Shown in pieces: positions 27,565 through 36,623 of a DNA stretch of 59,451 bases. This DNA comes from Verrucomicrobiota bacterium (GTDB lineage Bacteria; Verrucomicrobiota; Verrucomicrobiia; Verrucomicrobiales; Akkermansiaceae), in NCBI GenBank assembly GCA_026397725.1, contig JAPLUI010000115.1, positions 1 to 59,451 of the forward strand, in the 5' to 3' direction. Each line of letters begins with the position of its first letter. Within the stretch, counting starts at the first letter, position 1. The notes under the pieces were generated by a model. It was given only the letters and a program-made list of their open reading frames with translations. It ran no database searches and had not been told where the DNA came from. Made by a program: the position numbers and the translations under genes.

Positions 27565-30500
27565 CTATTTCCGATTGAGAAAATCGGCCAGGGCACCAAG
27601 CGGGTTGTCCGGGCTCAGCATGTAAATACAGGTCGCTCTACCGGTGCTCCGCCTGTCAGCAAGTATGCCGTTCAATGTGCCCACAGGTATCTCGCCATCC
27701 GTCAATGGAGCATAGTTGCTCCTTTTCCAGCCATTGGTGAGCGGCTTGAAGCTGCTGAGATGCACATAGTCCAGAGTGTTGGCAAGCGGCGTCGAAAAGC
27801 TGCCTTCCGCAAGCCAGGTATTGGCCGTGTTCATGCCCACCTTGACCCATGGGGAGTCCACGCTTGAAATCAAGCCCTGCAAATTCGCAGTTTGTAGATA
27901 GGTTTCCTGACCGTAGGCGGTCTCGACCATAATGGTGACACCGCAACTTTGAGCTTTCGTCTTAAGCCGACTCAGGCTGGCCAAGGTCTGGCTGCTGGTG
28001 TACGGACTGCCGCTGCCATATACTTTGTAACCAGGGTACAGGATCAAGCGCTTGATGCCAGCATCCTGCATCAACTCCATGGTCAATTCCAGCCATTGCA
28101 GCGTCGGCTCGCGATCGGAATGCAGGTCACTGGCAATCGAGCCAAAACTGAATGGCGGCATGTCAGCACCGGCGTGGACGGCACCTACGCGCAGTCCGTG
28201 GCTTCCCAGTTTGCTCCAGAGAGCGGCCATATCATCCCTGTAAAGTTGCGCAGCGCGTATCTCGACTCCGTCAAGTCCCAGCGATTTTACGGCTGGAAGC
28301 CAGGTGTCGGGATCCAAGCCGTCGTACAGCCAGGAGTTGACGTATAATGCGCCTGATGGCTCACCGCCTTGGGCCGGCCCAAGCGCCGCCGGACGGATCA
28401 TTGCCAACATCCCCTGGGGCGTGAACTTGTCCCATTTCTCAAATGCCTGGTCACCTTTCAGGGCCAACTCCTGAGCCGTGGGAGCAGGTGTGGGAGTCGC
28501 GCTCTTGGGCTCTACCACCGGAGTTGCGGAGCTAACTTCCAGGATGACCAGACTGTCCCCGCCGACCGAGACGGGTACCGATGTGCCTGAGCCAAACGAC
28601 TGCCCGGTGATCAAATCCTCGCAGGAGGCAATGCTGGCGCCTATCAGACTGATCGAGCCGCTCCAGTTCGTCTCCACGTTGTTGCAGAGCGTGACGATCA
28701 CGCGGTTGGTATCCTGCGTCACACTCGTCAGATACTGAATGGGCGGGCCGGCGACATCGATAAGATTCCACTTCTTCAACCATGGGCCGAGATATGCTTG
28801 CACGTGATTCAGCATCTGGTACGGAGAGAAAAGCGGTTGGTTCGCTCCCGCATCCGTGACCGAGCCAGACCATTCGGAAAGGCCGTAGTCGGCCGCGAAC
28901 ACGAGCAACTCACCGCCAGCCGCAGTCCGATACTTAACCACCACCGGATCTCCGGCGGGCGTCTGGGCCACCACACTGGCACCCGGCAAACAATTCAGAT
29001 GGTGCAGTTTGAAGTTGCTCTCAGTCACCGAGCCGCCCGCTGTCCAATTGACGACAGTTTCTATCGAAGTCGAGCCGGCAAGCTGCACACCAAACATACC
29101 GGCAGAACCGCTGGTCAATTGGGCGGCGGTGGTCACTACCGACCCGCCCCGATTGATGAAGTCCTGCAAAGTGGTCTGTAACTGACCTTCGATTTTCGTC
29201 CGACCGATCACAACCGCCACGTCATACTGATTCAGCACGTAACGCGGCGTATTCGAGAGGAGCACATCGAAAATATCACCGCATGGTGTTTCCGTCAGGA
29301 ACCCACGCTCATCAAGAAAATAGGCCGCATCTTCATAATGCGGAAACAGGGAGCGGAAGAGCATGTCGATCTGGTGGTCGCCCTTTTCGTACGACGACTT
29401 GCCCCAAACCATATACGGCAGCCCGCTGCCAGTCCGCGGCGGCAGCCAACCGGCATAGTAATCCCAGACCAGCGCCACCGGCAGGTGCGGCGTGCCGAGA
29501 GCAGGGTAGGGATGTGCCCGCATGAAGTTGCGGATCTCAACGGCGATCTCACCAAACGGGCTGAGTATATCCGTGCTGGTGCCCGCCACATTCGCCGGAA
29601 TGTGGTGTGGTGCGGCTGGTTGGATGGCAGCGGCACCGTACATGAAATACATGTAGGTCGCCCGGCGAATCAGGCTCACGCTGTTGCCCGTCTTGTCTCC
29701 CCCCGGCACCCCCCAATTCCTTTGGCCGCCATTAAGGCCCCAGTATGAGTCAATATTCGGCCACCAGAGCACGCCATGCTGGCGGGAGGCCCCTCGCAAG
29801 AGGCCCGCCCACATGTTGATGTTGTACATCTGGTTTGGGGTTTGGACGCCGATCTTGCGGAAATAGCTCGTATCAGCCATGTAGGGTCCCCACGTGGTGT
29901 TCTGCATGGCAACCATGTAATTGTGCAGTTTTTCCGACCAGCGATGGTTGAAGCCCAACAATAAATCGTGGCCCATCTCGCGAGTGGGCGGCTCCTCAGG
30001 CATGGGAGAATAACAATAGCCCGCGTCATTCTCGCCATATTCCCATCCTCCGAAACGCCCGCCCAACCGGGTTATCGTATAACTATGAACCGCATCAGGA
30101 ATGCCTCCAGGAAAGTCGGGATTGGGCAGGCTGAAAAATCCATCGTACGTCCAGCCCCCCGGGCCGTAGCAACCGGCAATATAACTATCCCGGTTGACCC
30201 ATTCATCAACCACTTGATCATAGTTCGTCGTGAACGAAAAAAAAGAAGGCGAATAGAGCTGGCTCTCAAAACCGAAGGGGGCGTTGGTACTATTGAGCGG
30301 TCCAGATGTCCAATAGTCCAAATAACCTCTGTAAGCAGGCATGTTGACGCCGTTATAGTCAGCCGTCAGATTCAAACCGGTGGCCACTGGCAGCAGCACA
30401 AGTCCGCCCTGGTCTTCCCAGGTGACCGGCATGATCTTTCGGGCCAGTGCACCGGGATGCGTTTTCGGATCGACGCGCTGGTTCCACACTCTTGCAATGG

Positions 30501-32034
30501 CACCACCGGCCTCTGTCGTGGCACTTATCGCAAGCGACGCGGTGCCGGTGTTCCCGAGGTGGTCACGCATGGTGACCGTATAGGTGTACTGCGTGGAAGG
30601 ATTGAGGCCCGTATCGGTGTAACTCGGAGAAGTCTGCCAGCCACTGTCGGTTCCGCCGGGATTGCCTGAGATTTCAGCAAAGTAGTACTCGACCGGACCG
30701 CCAAAATCCGCACCGGTAGTTGCCATCATATGGATTGCGGAGGCCCCTGCGGCATACGGGAACATTGCGAATGATGCGGGATGATAGGGTGTGGCGACCG
30801 TGACTTGCAAGCGGGCGAACTTCCTCGAGGCGTCGCCTTTCGCGATCTTCAAGGTCACTGTCTCAAGGCCCGGACCAGCGTTGGAGAAAGTCACTTCTGG
30901 AACAGCGGAAACCGCGTCATTTCCCACTGCATAGGATTCGGTCCAATGGTCCGGAGAGTCACCGACCTGAATGTGGACTGCAGTGTCACTCGTCTTGGAG
31001 CTGAGCTTGCGGGTGAAGGTGCAGAACAAATAGTCAGTTCCATCGACGTCGCCGCTGGAGGGCGTCAGAAGCCGCCCGGCTTCAATCACTTCACTCGTGG
31101 GACTGCTTCCCATGATGTATTCGATGGCATTGGGCAAGCCGTCATGGTCCGGATCTCCTGCCGGCCCGCCAGTGGCGTTGTTCAGACCGGCCCATGCGGT
31201 GTAGCCCGGCACAGGCACCACATGGACGGTCAGCTTATTGGACAGCACACCGCCGAAGGAGACGTTTGTTGCATTGGCACTGAGATTCACCGAACTGAAC
31301 GGGTTGCCGTCCCAGTAGCCGGTGGCGGAGTAGTCAACCAAAACGATATCTGCCTCCGGGCCCGTATAAGCGCGGGCATCCACGGTCAGGATGCGACCCG
31401 CGCCGGTACCCAGGATGAGACGGGCTGCGGCGATGGGGGTGACTCCTCCGGCGTCCAGGACGTATTTCAACTCGCCTGTTCCATTGCGGAAGCGGAGCTG
31501 ATAGCTCGCGGTAATACCCGTGGCGCCACTGCCGTTGACTTCAAACAAACCGCTGCTGGTGCCAGCATCGGACAGCAGGAGATGGGCACCTGCATCGAGC
31601 GCTCCACCGCTGATCCTATAACTTCCGAAGTTGGTCTCGTGTCCGAGCGCCATTTCATTGGCAAGAGTAATCTGGCCGCCCGTCTGGGTAACCGCGCCAT
31701 TCCTGAAATCGACGCCGATCGCCAGCCCTTGACCGCCAACCTGCAGCGTCCCGCCGCTGACCGTAAGGCCGCCGGGGCCAGCCCAGGCATACCTGTTGTG
31801 GCCGACATAGAGGGTACTTTGAACGCTTGCCGTGCCTGCGTTGACTTCCGGCATCTTGCGGGTTTGGCCATTCCCGATCCACCCGTTGCCTGAACTCGGC
31901 AAGGTGTCGTCAGACCAGTTGGCTGCCTCCGACCACAAGCTCGCGCCGCCACCCCCATCCCAAAACGCGTCAGCCAACGCTGCTGCCGGCAGCATGAAAT
32001 GGCATACGGCCAATCCAATTGATACGATCTTCAT
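27565..32034 (-). CDS. Chimeric two-barrel protein with N-terminal beta-repeat surface module and FN3 domain
   Basis: About 1489 aa from the ATG at 32034 (signal peptide MKIVSIGLAV to ALADA). An in-frame ATG at 32052 overlaps the upstream stop as TGATG. Order: beta-strand-repeat module (about 20-260; FWDGGGGASLWSEAANWS, GGLTVSGGTLQVGG) very like those at 36624 and 40802; a GGPAGDPDHDGLPNAIEY segment with the C-terminal region that ends those proteins (about 270-410); an FN3-like domain (about 425-510; YTDTGLNPSTQYTYTV); then the complete two-barrel enzyme (about 515-1489). It looks like a whole surface protein fused in frame to a secreted enzyme, which could display the enzyme on the cell surface. 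Confidence 0.72.
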   Translation of the reverse strand: MKIVSIGLAVCHFMLPAAALADAFWDGGGGASLWSEAANWSDDTLPSSGNGWIGNGQTRKMPEVNAGTASVQSTLYVGHNRYAWAGPGGLTVSGGTLQVGGQGLAIGVDFRNGAVTQTGGQITLANEMALGHETNFGSYRISGGALDAGAHLLLSDAGTSSGLFEVNGSGATGITASYQLRFRNGTGELKYVLDAGGVTPIAAARLILGTGAGRILTVDARAYTGPEADIVLVDYSATGYWDGNPFSSVNLSANATNVSFGGVLSNKLTVHVVPVPGYTAWAGLNNATGGPAGDPDHDGLPNAIEYIMGSSPTSEVIEAGRLLTPSSGDVDGTDYLFCTFTRKLSSKTSDTAVHIQVGDSPDHWTESYAVGNDAVSAVPEVTFSNAGPGLETVTLKIAKGDASRKFARLQVTVATPYHPASFAMFPYAAGASAIHMMATTGADFGGPVEYYFAEISGNPGGTDSGWQTSPSYTDTGLNPSTQYTYTVTMRDHLGNTGTASLAISATTEAGGAIARVWNQRVDPKTHPGALARKIMPVTWEDQGGLVLLPVATGLNLTADYNGVNMPAYRGYLDYWTSGPLNSTNAPFGFESQLYSPSFFSFTTNYDQVVDEWVNRDSYIAGCYGPGGWTYDGFFSLPNPDFPGGIPDAVHSYTITRLGGRFGGWEYGENDAGYCYSPMPEEPPTREMGHDLLLGFNHRWSEKLHNYMVAMQNTTWGPYMADTSYFRKIGVQTPNQMYNINMWAGLLRGASRQHGVLWWPNIDSYWGLNGGQRNWGVPGGDKTGNSVSLIRRATYMYFMYGAAAIQPAAPHHIPANVAGTSTDILSPFGEIAVEIRNFMRAHPYPALGTPHLPVALVWDYYAGWLPPRTGSGLPYMVWGKSSYEKGDHQIDMLFRSLFPHYEDAAYFLDERGFLTETPCGDIFDVLLSNTPRYVLNQYDVAVVIGRTKIEGQLQTTLQDFINRGGSVVTTAAQLTSGSAGMFGVQLAGSTSIETVVNWTAGGSVTESNFKLHHLNCLPGASVVAQTPAGDPVVVKYRTAAGGELLVFAADYGLSEWSGSVTDAGANQPLFSPYQMLNHVQAYLGPWLKKWNLIDVAGPPIQYLTSVTQDTNRVIVTLCNNVETNWSGSISLIGASIASCEDLITGQSFGSGTSVPVSVGGDSLVILEVSSATPVVEPKSATPTPAPTAQELALKGDQAFEKWDKFTPQGMLAMIRPAALGPAQGGEPSGALYVNSWLYDGLDPDTWLPAVKSLGLDGVEIRAAQLYRDDMAALWSKLGSHGLRVGAVHAGADMPPFSFGSIASDLHSDREPTLQWLELTMELMQDAGIKRLILYPGYKVYGSGSPYTSSQTLASLSRLKTKAQSCGVTIMVETAYGQETYLQTANLQGLISSVDSPWVKVGMNTANTWLAEGSFSTPLANTLDYVHLSSFKPLTNGWKRSNYAPLTDGEIPVGTLNGILADRRSTGRATCIYMLSPDNPLGALADFLNRK

Positions 32035-32051
32035 GTTGCCCAATTCTTGCA

Positions 32052-32780
32052 TCAGCGGATGATTCTGTCCGCCTGCGGTTCCCCTTCTTCAACCCGACGG
32101 TCCTCGGAGATCATTTTCATGGCCACCGGGCCGAGCCGGGGATCGGTGCCTGGCACGATGAATACCAAGGTCCGCACGTCGTGCTGCTGTTCCCAAACGG
32201 CCGAATAGATCGGGCGCTCGGGTCGCTCAAAGAGGAAAAGCCGGGTTTCCATGTTGCGATTGGCGCCTCCGGGATTGACCAGCACGGGCACCCATGAGAC
32301 GGGTAAGGCGATGACTTTCTTTTCATATTCGAACGCCAGTTTATTTCCGGTCGCGTTGATGAACCGGAGGCCACCCCAAGGAAAGTTCGCAACATCGTCT
32401 TCCAGCACGAAAAGGCGCAACCCGGTGGCGGCTTTGGCATCTGGCAACAATAGCAGGAGGGCTTGTTTGGTGCCTTGCGGAATGATGATGGCACTGGTCG
32501 CGGGTTTGCCATCCTTGTCGATTTTGTCGAGGGCCTGAATCGTGACGGGCTCATCTCCCCCGGTCACCTGATAGGTCTTGGTGCGCTTGGCAGGATGCAT
32601 GGCCGCGATGGATACGAGCCCCTTGGCATCGGCGATCGCCAGTTTGCGGGCGGCTGTTTCGTCATCCCACGCCAGCACCCGGAGCGGGATGGCATGGAGC
32701 CATTGGCTCAGCAAGAGAGTTGTGAGAGTCAGCACGCACCGGCGGACGCGCAGGGAGTTGGATTGCATTGGAAAATTCAT
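32052..32780 (-). CDS. Secreted partner protein downstream of Verru_Chthon A
   Basis: 242 aa. A signal peptide spans about 1-30 (LTLTTLLLSQWLHA). The mature sequence begins IPLRVLAWDDETAARKLAI and is mostly beta strand, with hydrophobic patches (SAIIIPQGTKQALLLLLP, KKVIALPVSWVPVLVNPGG) and a charged C-terminus. I do not recognise the family. It starts 12 bp after the Verru_Chthon A stop, and its own stop overlaps the next gene's upstream ATG (TGATG), so the three genes are probably translated together. A periplasmic or outer-surface role next to the pilin-like protein is inference. Confidence 0.65.
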   Translation of the reverse strand: MNFPMQSNSLRVRRCVLTLTTLLLSQWLHAIPLRVLAWDDETAARKLAIADAKGLVSIAAMHPAKRTKTYQVTGGDEPVTIQALDKIDKDGKPATSAIIIPQGTKQALLLLLPDAKAATGLRLFVLEDDVANFPWGGLRFINATGNKLAFEYEKKVIALPVSWVPVLVNPGGANRNMETRLFLFERPERPIYSAVWEQQHDVRTLVFIVPGTDPRLGPVAMKMISEDRRVEEGEPQADRIIR

Positions 32781-32792
32781 GGCAGGATGATT

Positions 32793-35700
32793 TCAAAGTC
32801 CAAGTTCGGATTGCGCCAGCCAGCGGAACGAAACCAGCGAGAATCTCCTGCCGAATCGCTGGTTGGTTTGATTCAGGCTGGCGATGGCCGTGTGGGGAGG
32901 ATCGCTCGCATCGACAAACTCAGGGTTCCGCTGCACCACCGCCTCGCACCATGAGTTGGCAAGCAGCTTGCCCGAGGAGTCCTTCGCCTCGCCGTAGCCA
33001 CGGATGGTGAACGTGTCGGAGCGGGCGCACATCACCGGAGCGATGGATTGCAACACGTCCGCCTGGGTCAGGTAGCCGGGAATGCCGACCCCGGTTCGGT
33101 TGGGGCTGAGATTGGCTTTCCCCTCGGCGGGGTATCCACTGGTGTCGAAGGTTTCATAAAGCGAGGCACCGTTGAATCCGGCCTCGTCGAGCGCCGCCTG
33201 AATGGCCCCTTTGAGGCCGAGGTCGGAGTTCTCGATGCGGCGGTTGACGAATTCCCCGAGCGAGAGAAACGGGCCGCGCTTCCTGACCTGCAGGACCAAC
33301 CTCCTGGCGAGTTCCTCCACTTGACTGCCGGTGAGGGAGCGGAAGCCCAGCCAATGATTGTTTTCTGTGCCGATGGGGTTGCGGAAACGGGAATAGGCGA
33401 TGGCGCCTTGGGCGAGGGAACTGCTTTGGGCTCTGGCTGCGCTCATCGGGTCGGTGGTGACATCGAAGGGCAGGTCTTTCATCCCGCTGAGCAAGGCGAT
33501 CCACGCCTGCTCGCTCGTGGAGTTGATATTGAAAGCACCATCCACCAGGAGGTGCGCGGCGAGCTGCAGGCAGCCTTGGGGGCTTGACAGAAAACGCTTG
33601 AGAGTGCTGGCCGGAATGTTGCCGGTGTGGAAACGCATGCGCGGGTTGCGCAAGGAGTTGTTAGCCGGATCAGCGATGAGTTTTTCAAGGGTCTGTTGGT
33701 AATCCTCCTTGACCACGGCAAGATCCGAATCCCAGACGCCAGGGCTGCCGGTTGCAGTGCCCGGTTGCAGATTGGCCGCTGCGCCGCTGAAAAAGAAGGA
33801 ATCCCAGATGGACTCATTGGCCAGATATGCATGGTCGTAAACCGGCATTTCAGCGCGGGTGTACCCCGCATCAGCGCCCGCCATGGTCACTGTCACGGCA
33901 GGGATTTCTTTCGCTGCCGTTTGTCGTTTGAGATAAGCGCTGGCCCAACTGTTGGCGAATTGATTGCCGGGGGAATAGGAAGTCCCGGCAAGATCCGCAT
34001 GTTGGAAGGCCGCCAGCGAGAGCAGCGGGGAGCGTGGAACCTCGAAGAACGCAAGGTGGGTCATGCCGCTGCCAGCGCTGTTGGTGGCGCCATAGTAGGC
34101 GCAACGGCCCCCATTCGCGGTTTGGATGACCTGGTTGAAATTGGCGACAGCAGTCATCCGGGTCTCGTAGTGAGGGCCGGCAAAAAAACTCCCCGTAGTG
34201 AGGAAGCGGTTGATATGGGCTTGGCGTGGATTGGTCGTATAGACCAGGTCCGACCGGCGGTAGGCGGCCGAATCATTCGCCACGCGGTGATAGGTCTCGA
34301 GCATGCCGAAGGGCTGTCTGGTCGCAGGGTTGGATAGCGCGTTAAAGGTTAGCAAGGGTGAGGTCATGATCGTCGTGGCACCGGAATTGATGAAGTTGGT
34401 GGTCTGCACGTCACTCACCGACTGGCCGCGGTCGGCGACACCCGGATCAGACAACTTGGCGCGTGTCGCATCTTCAAGTCCCACCCCGAATGGATACCAA
34501 TCGTGAGTTGAAAAGGAGACCTGCAAGGATTCGGTGGTGGCCAGCACGCGAGAGAAGCCGCCACCGGTTTTGGGATTCCTCGTGGGGACGGCGAAGCCGC
34601 CCCTGAGTGAGAGTTGATTCAAGCTGTCCACCGGCCTGAGATAGAGGGTTCGGTTGCGGATTGAATCGGTGGCAACGAATTCTTTGGCGACAGGGTCGGC
34701 AGGCACGAAAACCCGCACCTCGCCGGGCTGGAAGCGGATGGATTTGCCACCGCCGGCGGTCCCGGTGCCGTCCGGGGTGATCGACGCGAAGAAATAGGGA
34801 TTCACCGATCTGGCACCTCCCGCGTCAACGAATTGCGTAGCCAACAAACCCGCCAGGTGGGACTCAGCGGCGAATGTTTCCTGGCCGTTCTGATAGATCT
34901 TCCAGGCGGGGTAGTAAGCCATATCCATCCATGGATACACCACCGCGCCCTCGATTTCCAAGGCCATATTGTAGGGATTCCAGAGCGTGACAATGGGAGT
35001 GATGATGAGACGAATCTCATTCAGGGTAGTCGGGTTTGCCGATAGTCCCACGCTGAGAACATACAGCACGCGGTCAAGCACCGGGCGATAGCTGGTCTGT
35101 GATTGTCGGGCGGGCGGGGTGGCTCCCGGACTCACATACTGCCCGCCGGCGGGCACGGGTTGTTTGAGTGCCACGTGATCCATCCCGCGTTCGAAGATCG
35201 TCGGCCCATCGGCAGTGCCATAGACATGGTATGGGGTGCGATAGAACGAGCGCAGGGTGGCAAAGGTGGGAACCGCAGCAGCGGGAAATTCATAGACCGT
35301 GTTGGCCGGCGGGAAATTGAGATTCACACGCACGCTGGCGGAATCGGTGAGCGGTTCGAACAGGGGACGTTCACCATGGTAGCTGGCCGGCGTGGTCACC
35401 TGCGGTGCATTGGCGGAGCGGAAAGGATTCTTGAATGTTCCCCAGGTGTCTTTCTGAAAGTCTGAATCCGACATTTCAAAACCAAGACTCAGGTCGGTCT
35501 TGAGACCACCGTTGACGGGATCCGTCAGCAAGCCGTAGCCCTGTGAAGTGAAGTGGGCGCCTTCCGGAGTGGGTGGGCTTGCCTTCCAGAGATCGCCGTC
35601 GAGTTTTGCCTGTGCCATGCTGAGCACCCGGGAGCTGCGTTTGTTCCAGTCACCGCCGGGTTGCTTGAAGCTCTCGGACTTGGCCAAGGATGGCCGTGGC

Positions 35701-36332
35701 TGGGCTTGCAAATCGGCGTTGGCAAGGCGCTGGTTGTGTTCCGGACCGTCCACATTGACTTTGGCTCTAGTGGCATGCTGCACCACGGCCCACGCCAGCG
35801 CACCTGCGTACCGCGCCCTGCCATCGATATTGATCTTGGAACCGGCGAGGAGGAAGCCATCGGATTTTTCGGAAAACAAATGGATCGGATTCGCCAGCGT
35901 GCCGGTTTTGGCCCAGTCCTGCGCGGCGAGGTCGGACGGGTTGTCGCTGGAGGTCAGCCACGCAACGAATTGTTGGTCTTTCTTGCCGTAATCCGGAGCA
36001 CCCGCGGAGGGATCTTCCGCGAGCCTCGGCGACCATGACTTCCAGACGCCGAGGACATTCGGGTTCTTCGCGCCATCGAAGATAGATCCATCAACCGTGA
36101 CCCTGCGATCATCGCCCGCAGCTTGCTGCAGTTCGCCCAAAGCAAGCATGAGGGCGAGGCGTGAGTTGGCGCGGGCGGTGGCCCTGGCCTCGCCTTGGCC
36201 CGAGGAACGCAGTGCAATGGTGGAGAGCGACAGCAGCCCCACCGCGATGACCGTCAGCAAAATCATTAGCGCCAGGGTCACCACCAAGGCGAAGCCGCGT
36301 CTGACCGCCAGGACTGTTCTGTGGGCTTTCAT
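32793..36332 (-). CDS. Verru_Chthon cassette protein A (large prepilin-like protein)
   Basis: About 1179 aa from the ATG at 36332. The N-terminus has the prepilin-like form RRG then FALVVTLALMILLTVIAVGL, that is, a type-IV-pilin-style cleavage site followed by a hydrophobic helix, and then SRLALMLALGELQQAAGDDR. This start and the great length match Verru_Chthon cassette protein A, a family known from Verrucomicrobium and Chthoniobacter that normally sits with three smaller pilin-like genes B, C and D. None of those is in this window. The C-terminal portion contains PilX/GspK-like text (GAFNINSTSEQAWIALLSG). Function is unknown even in the family. Confidence 0.83.
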   Translation of the reverse strand: MKAHRTVLAVRRGFALVVTLALMILLTVIAVGLLSLSTIALRSSGQGEARATARANSRLALMLALGELQQAAGDDRRVTVDGSIFDGAKNPNVLGVWKSWSPRLAEDPSAGAPDYGKKDQQFVAWLTSSDNPSDLAAQDWAKTGTLANPIHLFSEKSDGFLLAGSKINIDGRARYAGALAWAVVQHATRAKVNVDGPEHNQRLANADLQAQPRPSLAKSESFKQPGGDWNKRSSRVLSMAQAKLDGDLWKASPPTPEGAHFTSQGYGLLTDPVNGGLKTDLSLGFEMSDSDFQKDTWGTFKNPFRSANAPQVTTPASYHGERPLFEPLTDSASVRVNLNFPPANTVYEFPAAAVPTFATLRSFYRTPYHVYGTADGPTIFERGMDHVALKQPVPAGGQYVSPGATPPARQSQTSYRPVLDRVLYVLSVGLSANPTTLNEIRLIITPIVTLWNPYNMALEIEGAVVYPWMDMAYYPAWKIYQNGQETFAAESHLAGLLATQFVDAGGARSVNPYFFASITPDGTGTAGGGKSIRFQPGEVRVFVPADPVAKEFVATDSIRNRTLYLRPVDSLNQLSLRGGFAVPTRNPKTGGGFSRVLATTESLQVSFSTHDWYPFGVGLEDATRAKLSDPGVADRGQSVSDVQTTNFINSGATTIMTSPLLTFNALSNPATRQPFGMLETYHRVANDSAAYRRSDLVYTTNPRQAHINRFLTTGSFFAGPHYETRMTAVANFNQVIQTANGGRCAYYGATNSAGSGMTHLAFFEVPRSPLLSLAAFQHADLAGTSYSPGNQFANSWASAYLKRQTAAKEIPAVTVTMAGADAGYTRAEMPVYDHAYLANESIWDSFFFSGAAANLQPGTATGSPGVWDSDLAVVKEDYQQTLEKLIADPANNSLRNPRMRFHTGNIPASTLKRFLSSPQGCLQLAAHLLVDGAFNINSTSEQAWIALLSGMKDLPFDVTTDPMSAARAQSSSLAQGAIAYSRFRNPIGTENNHWLGFRSLTGSQVEELARRLVLQVRKRGPFLSLGEFVNRRIENSDLGLKGAIQAALDEAGFNGASLYETFDTSGYPAEGKANLSPNRTGVGIPGYLTQADVLQSIAPVMCARSDTFTIRGYGEAKDSSGKLLANSWCEAVVQRNPEFVDASDPPHTAIASLNQTNQRFGRRFSLVSFRWLAQSELGL

Positions 36333-36464
36333 GATGACTTCAAGCAAGGTCAGGCGGGGCATGCGATTTCACGGAGACCCCGGACCCTGGCACTCTCTTG
36401 TTGACTGAATCGCCCAAAGCTCCAATCGGTCGGTCCGGAACAAGCAGGTGTCTCCGCCGCATTG

Positions 36465-36493
36465 CCGGTGCCCTGCCTGTCCGAGGGCACCGG
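36465..36493. terminator. Strong hairpin between surface protein and Verru_Chthon A gene
   Basis: CCGGTGCCCT (36465-36474) and AGGGCACCGG (36484-36493) form a perfect 10-bp stem with a 9-nt loop. It lies downstream of the stop at 36624 in the minus direction. There is no U-tract, so it may be a weak or factor-dependent terminator, or a processing site. Confidence 0.45.
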
Positions 36494-36504
36494 TCCACTA
36501 AGAG

Positions 36505-36560
36505 TTGTGAGATGTGAGTTGTGAGATGTGAGTTGTGAGATGTGAGATGTGAGATGTGAG
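36505..36560. repeat. Heptamer tandem array, 8 units
   Basis: Eight direct copies of a 7-bp unit, (T/A)TGTGAG, alternating mostly TTGTGAG and ATGTGAG, span exactly 56 bp. It lies between the stop of the beta-repeat gene (36624) and the hairpin at 36465. A second array of the same unit length and copy number, but different sequence, is at 53621-53676. Confidence 0.9.
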
Positions 36561-36623
36561 TGAATCGTGGCGGCTGTTCCTGTTCTAACAACCATCACCT
36601 GCCAGCCCATCTTCTGGCACATC

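Noticed and set aside
32793..36332. Full Verru_Chthon A-B-C-D cassette
   Set aside because: Only the A-type protein is present; neighbours have no pilin-like N-termini.
36505..36560. CRISPR-like array
   Set aside because: Units are 7 bp with no spacers; the same applies to 53621-53676 and the 9-bp arrays.
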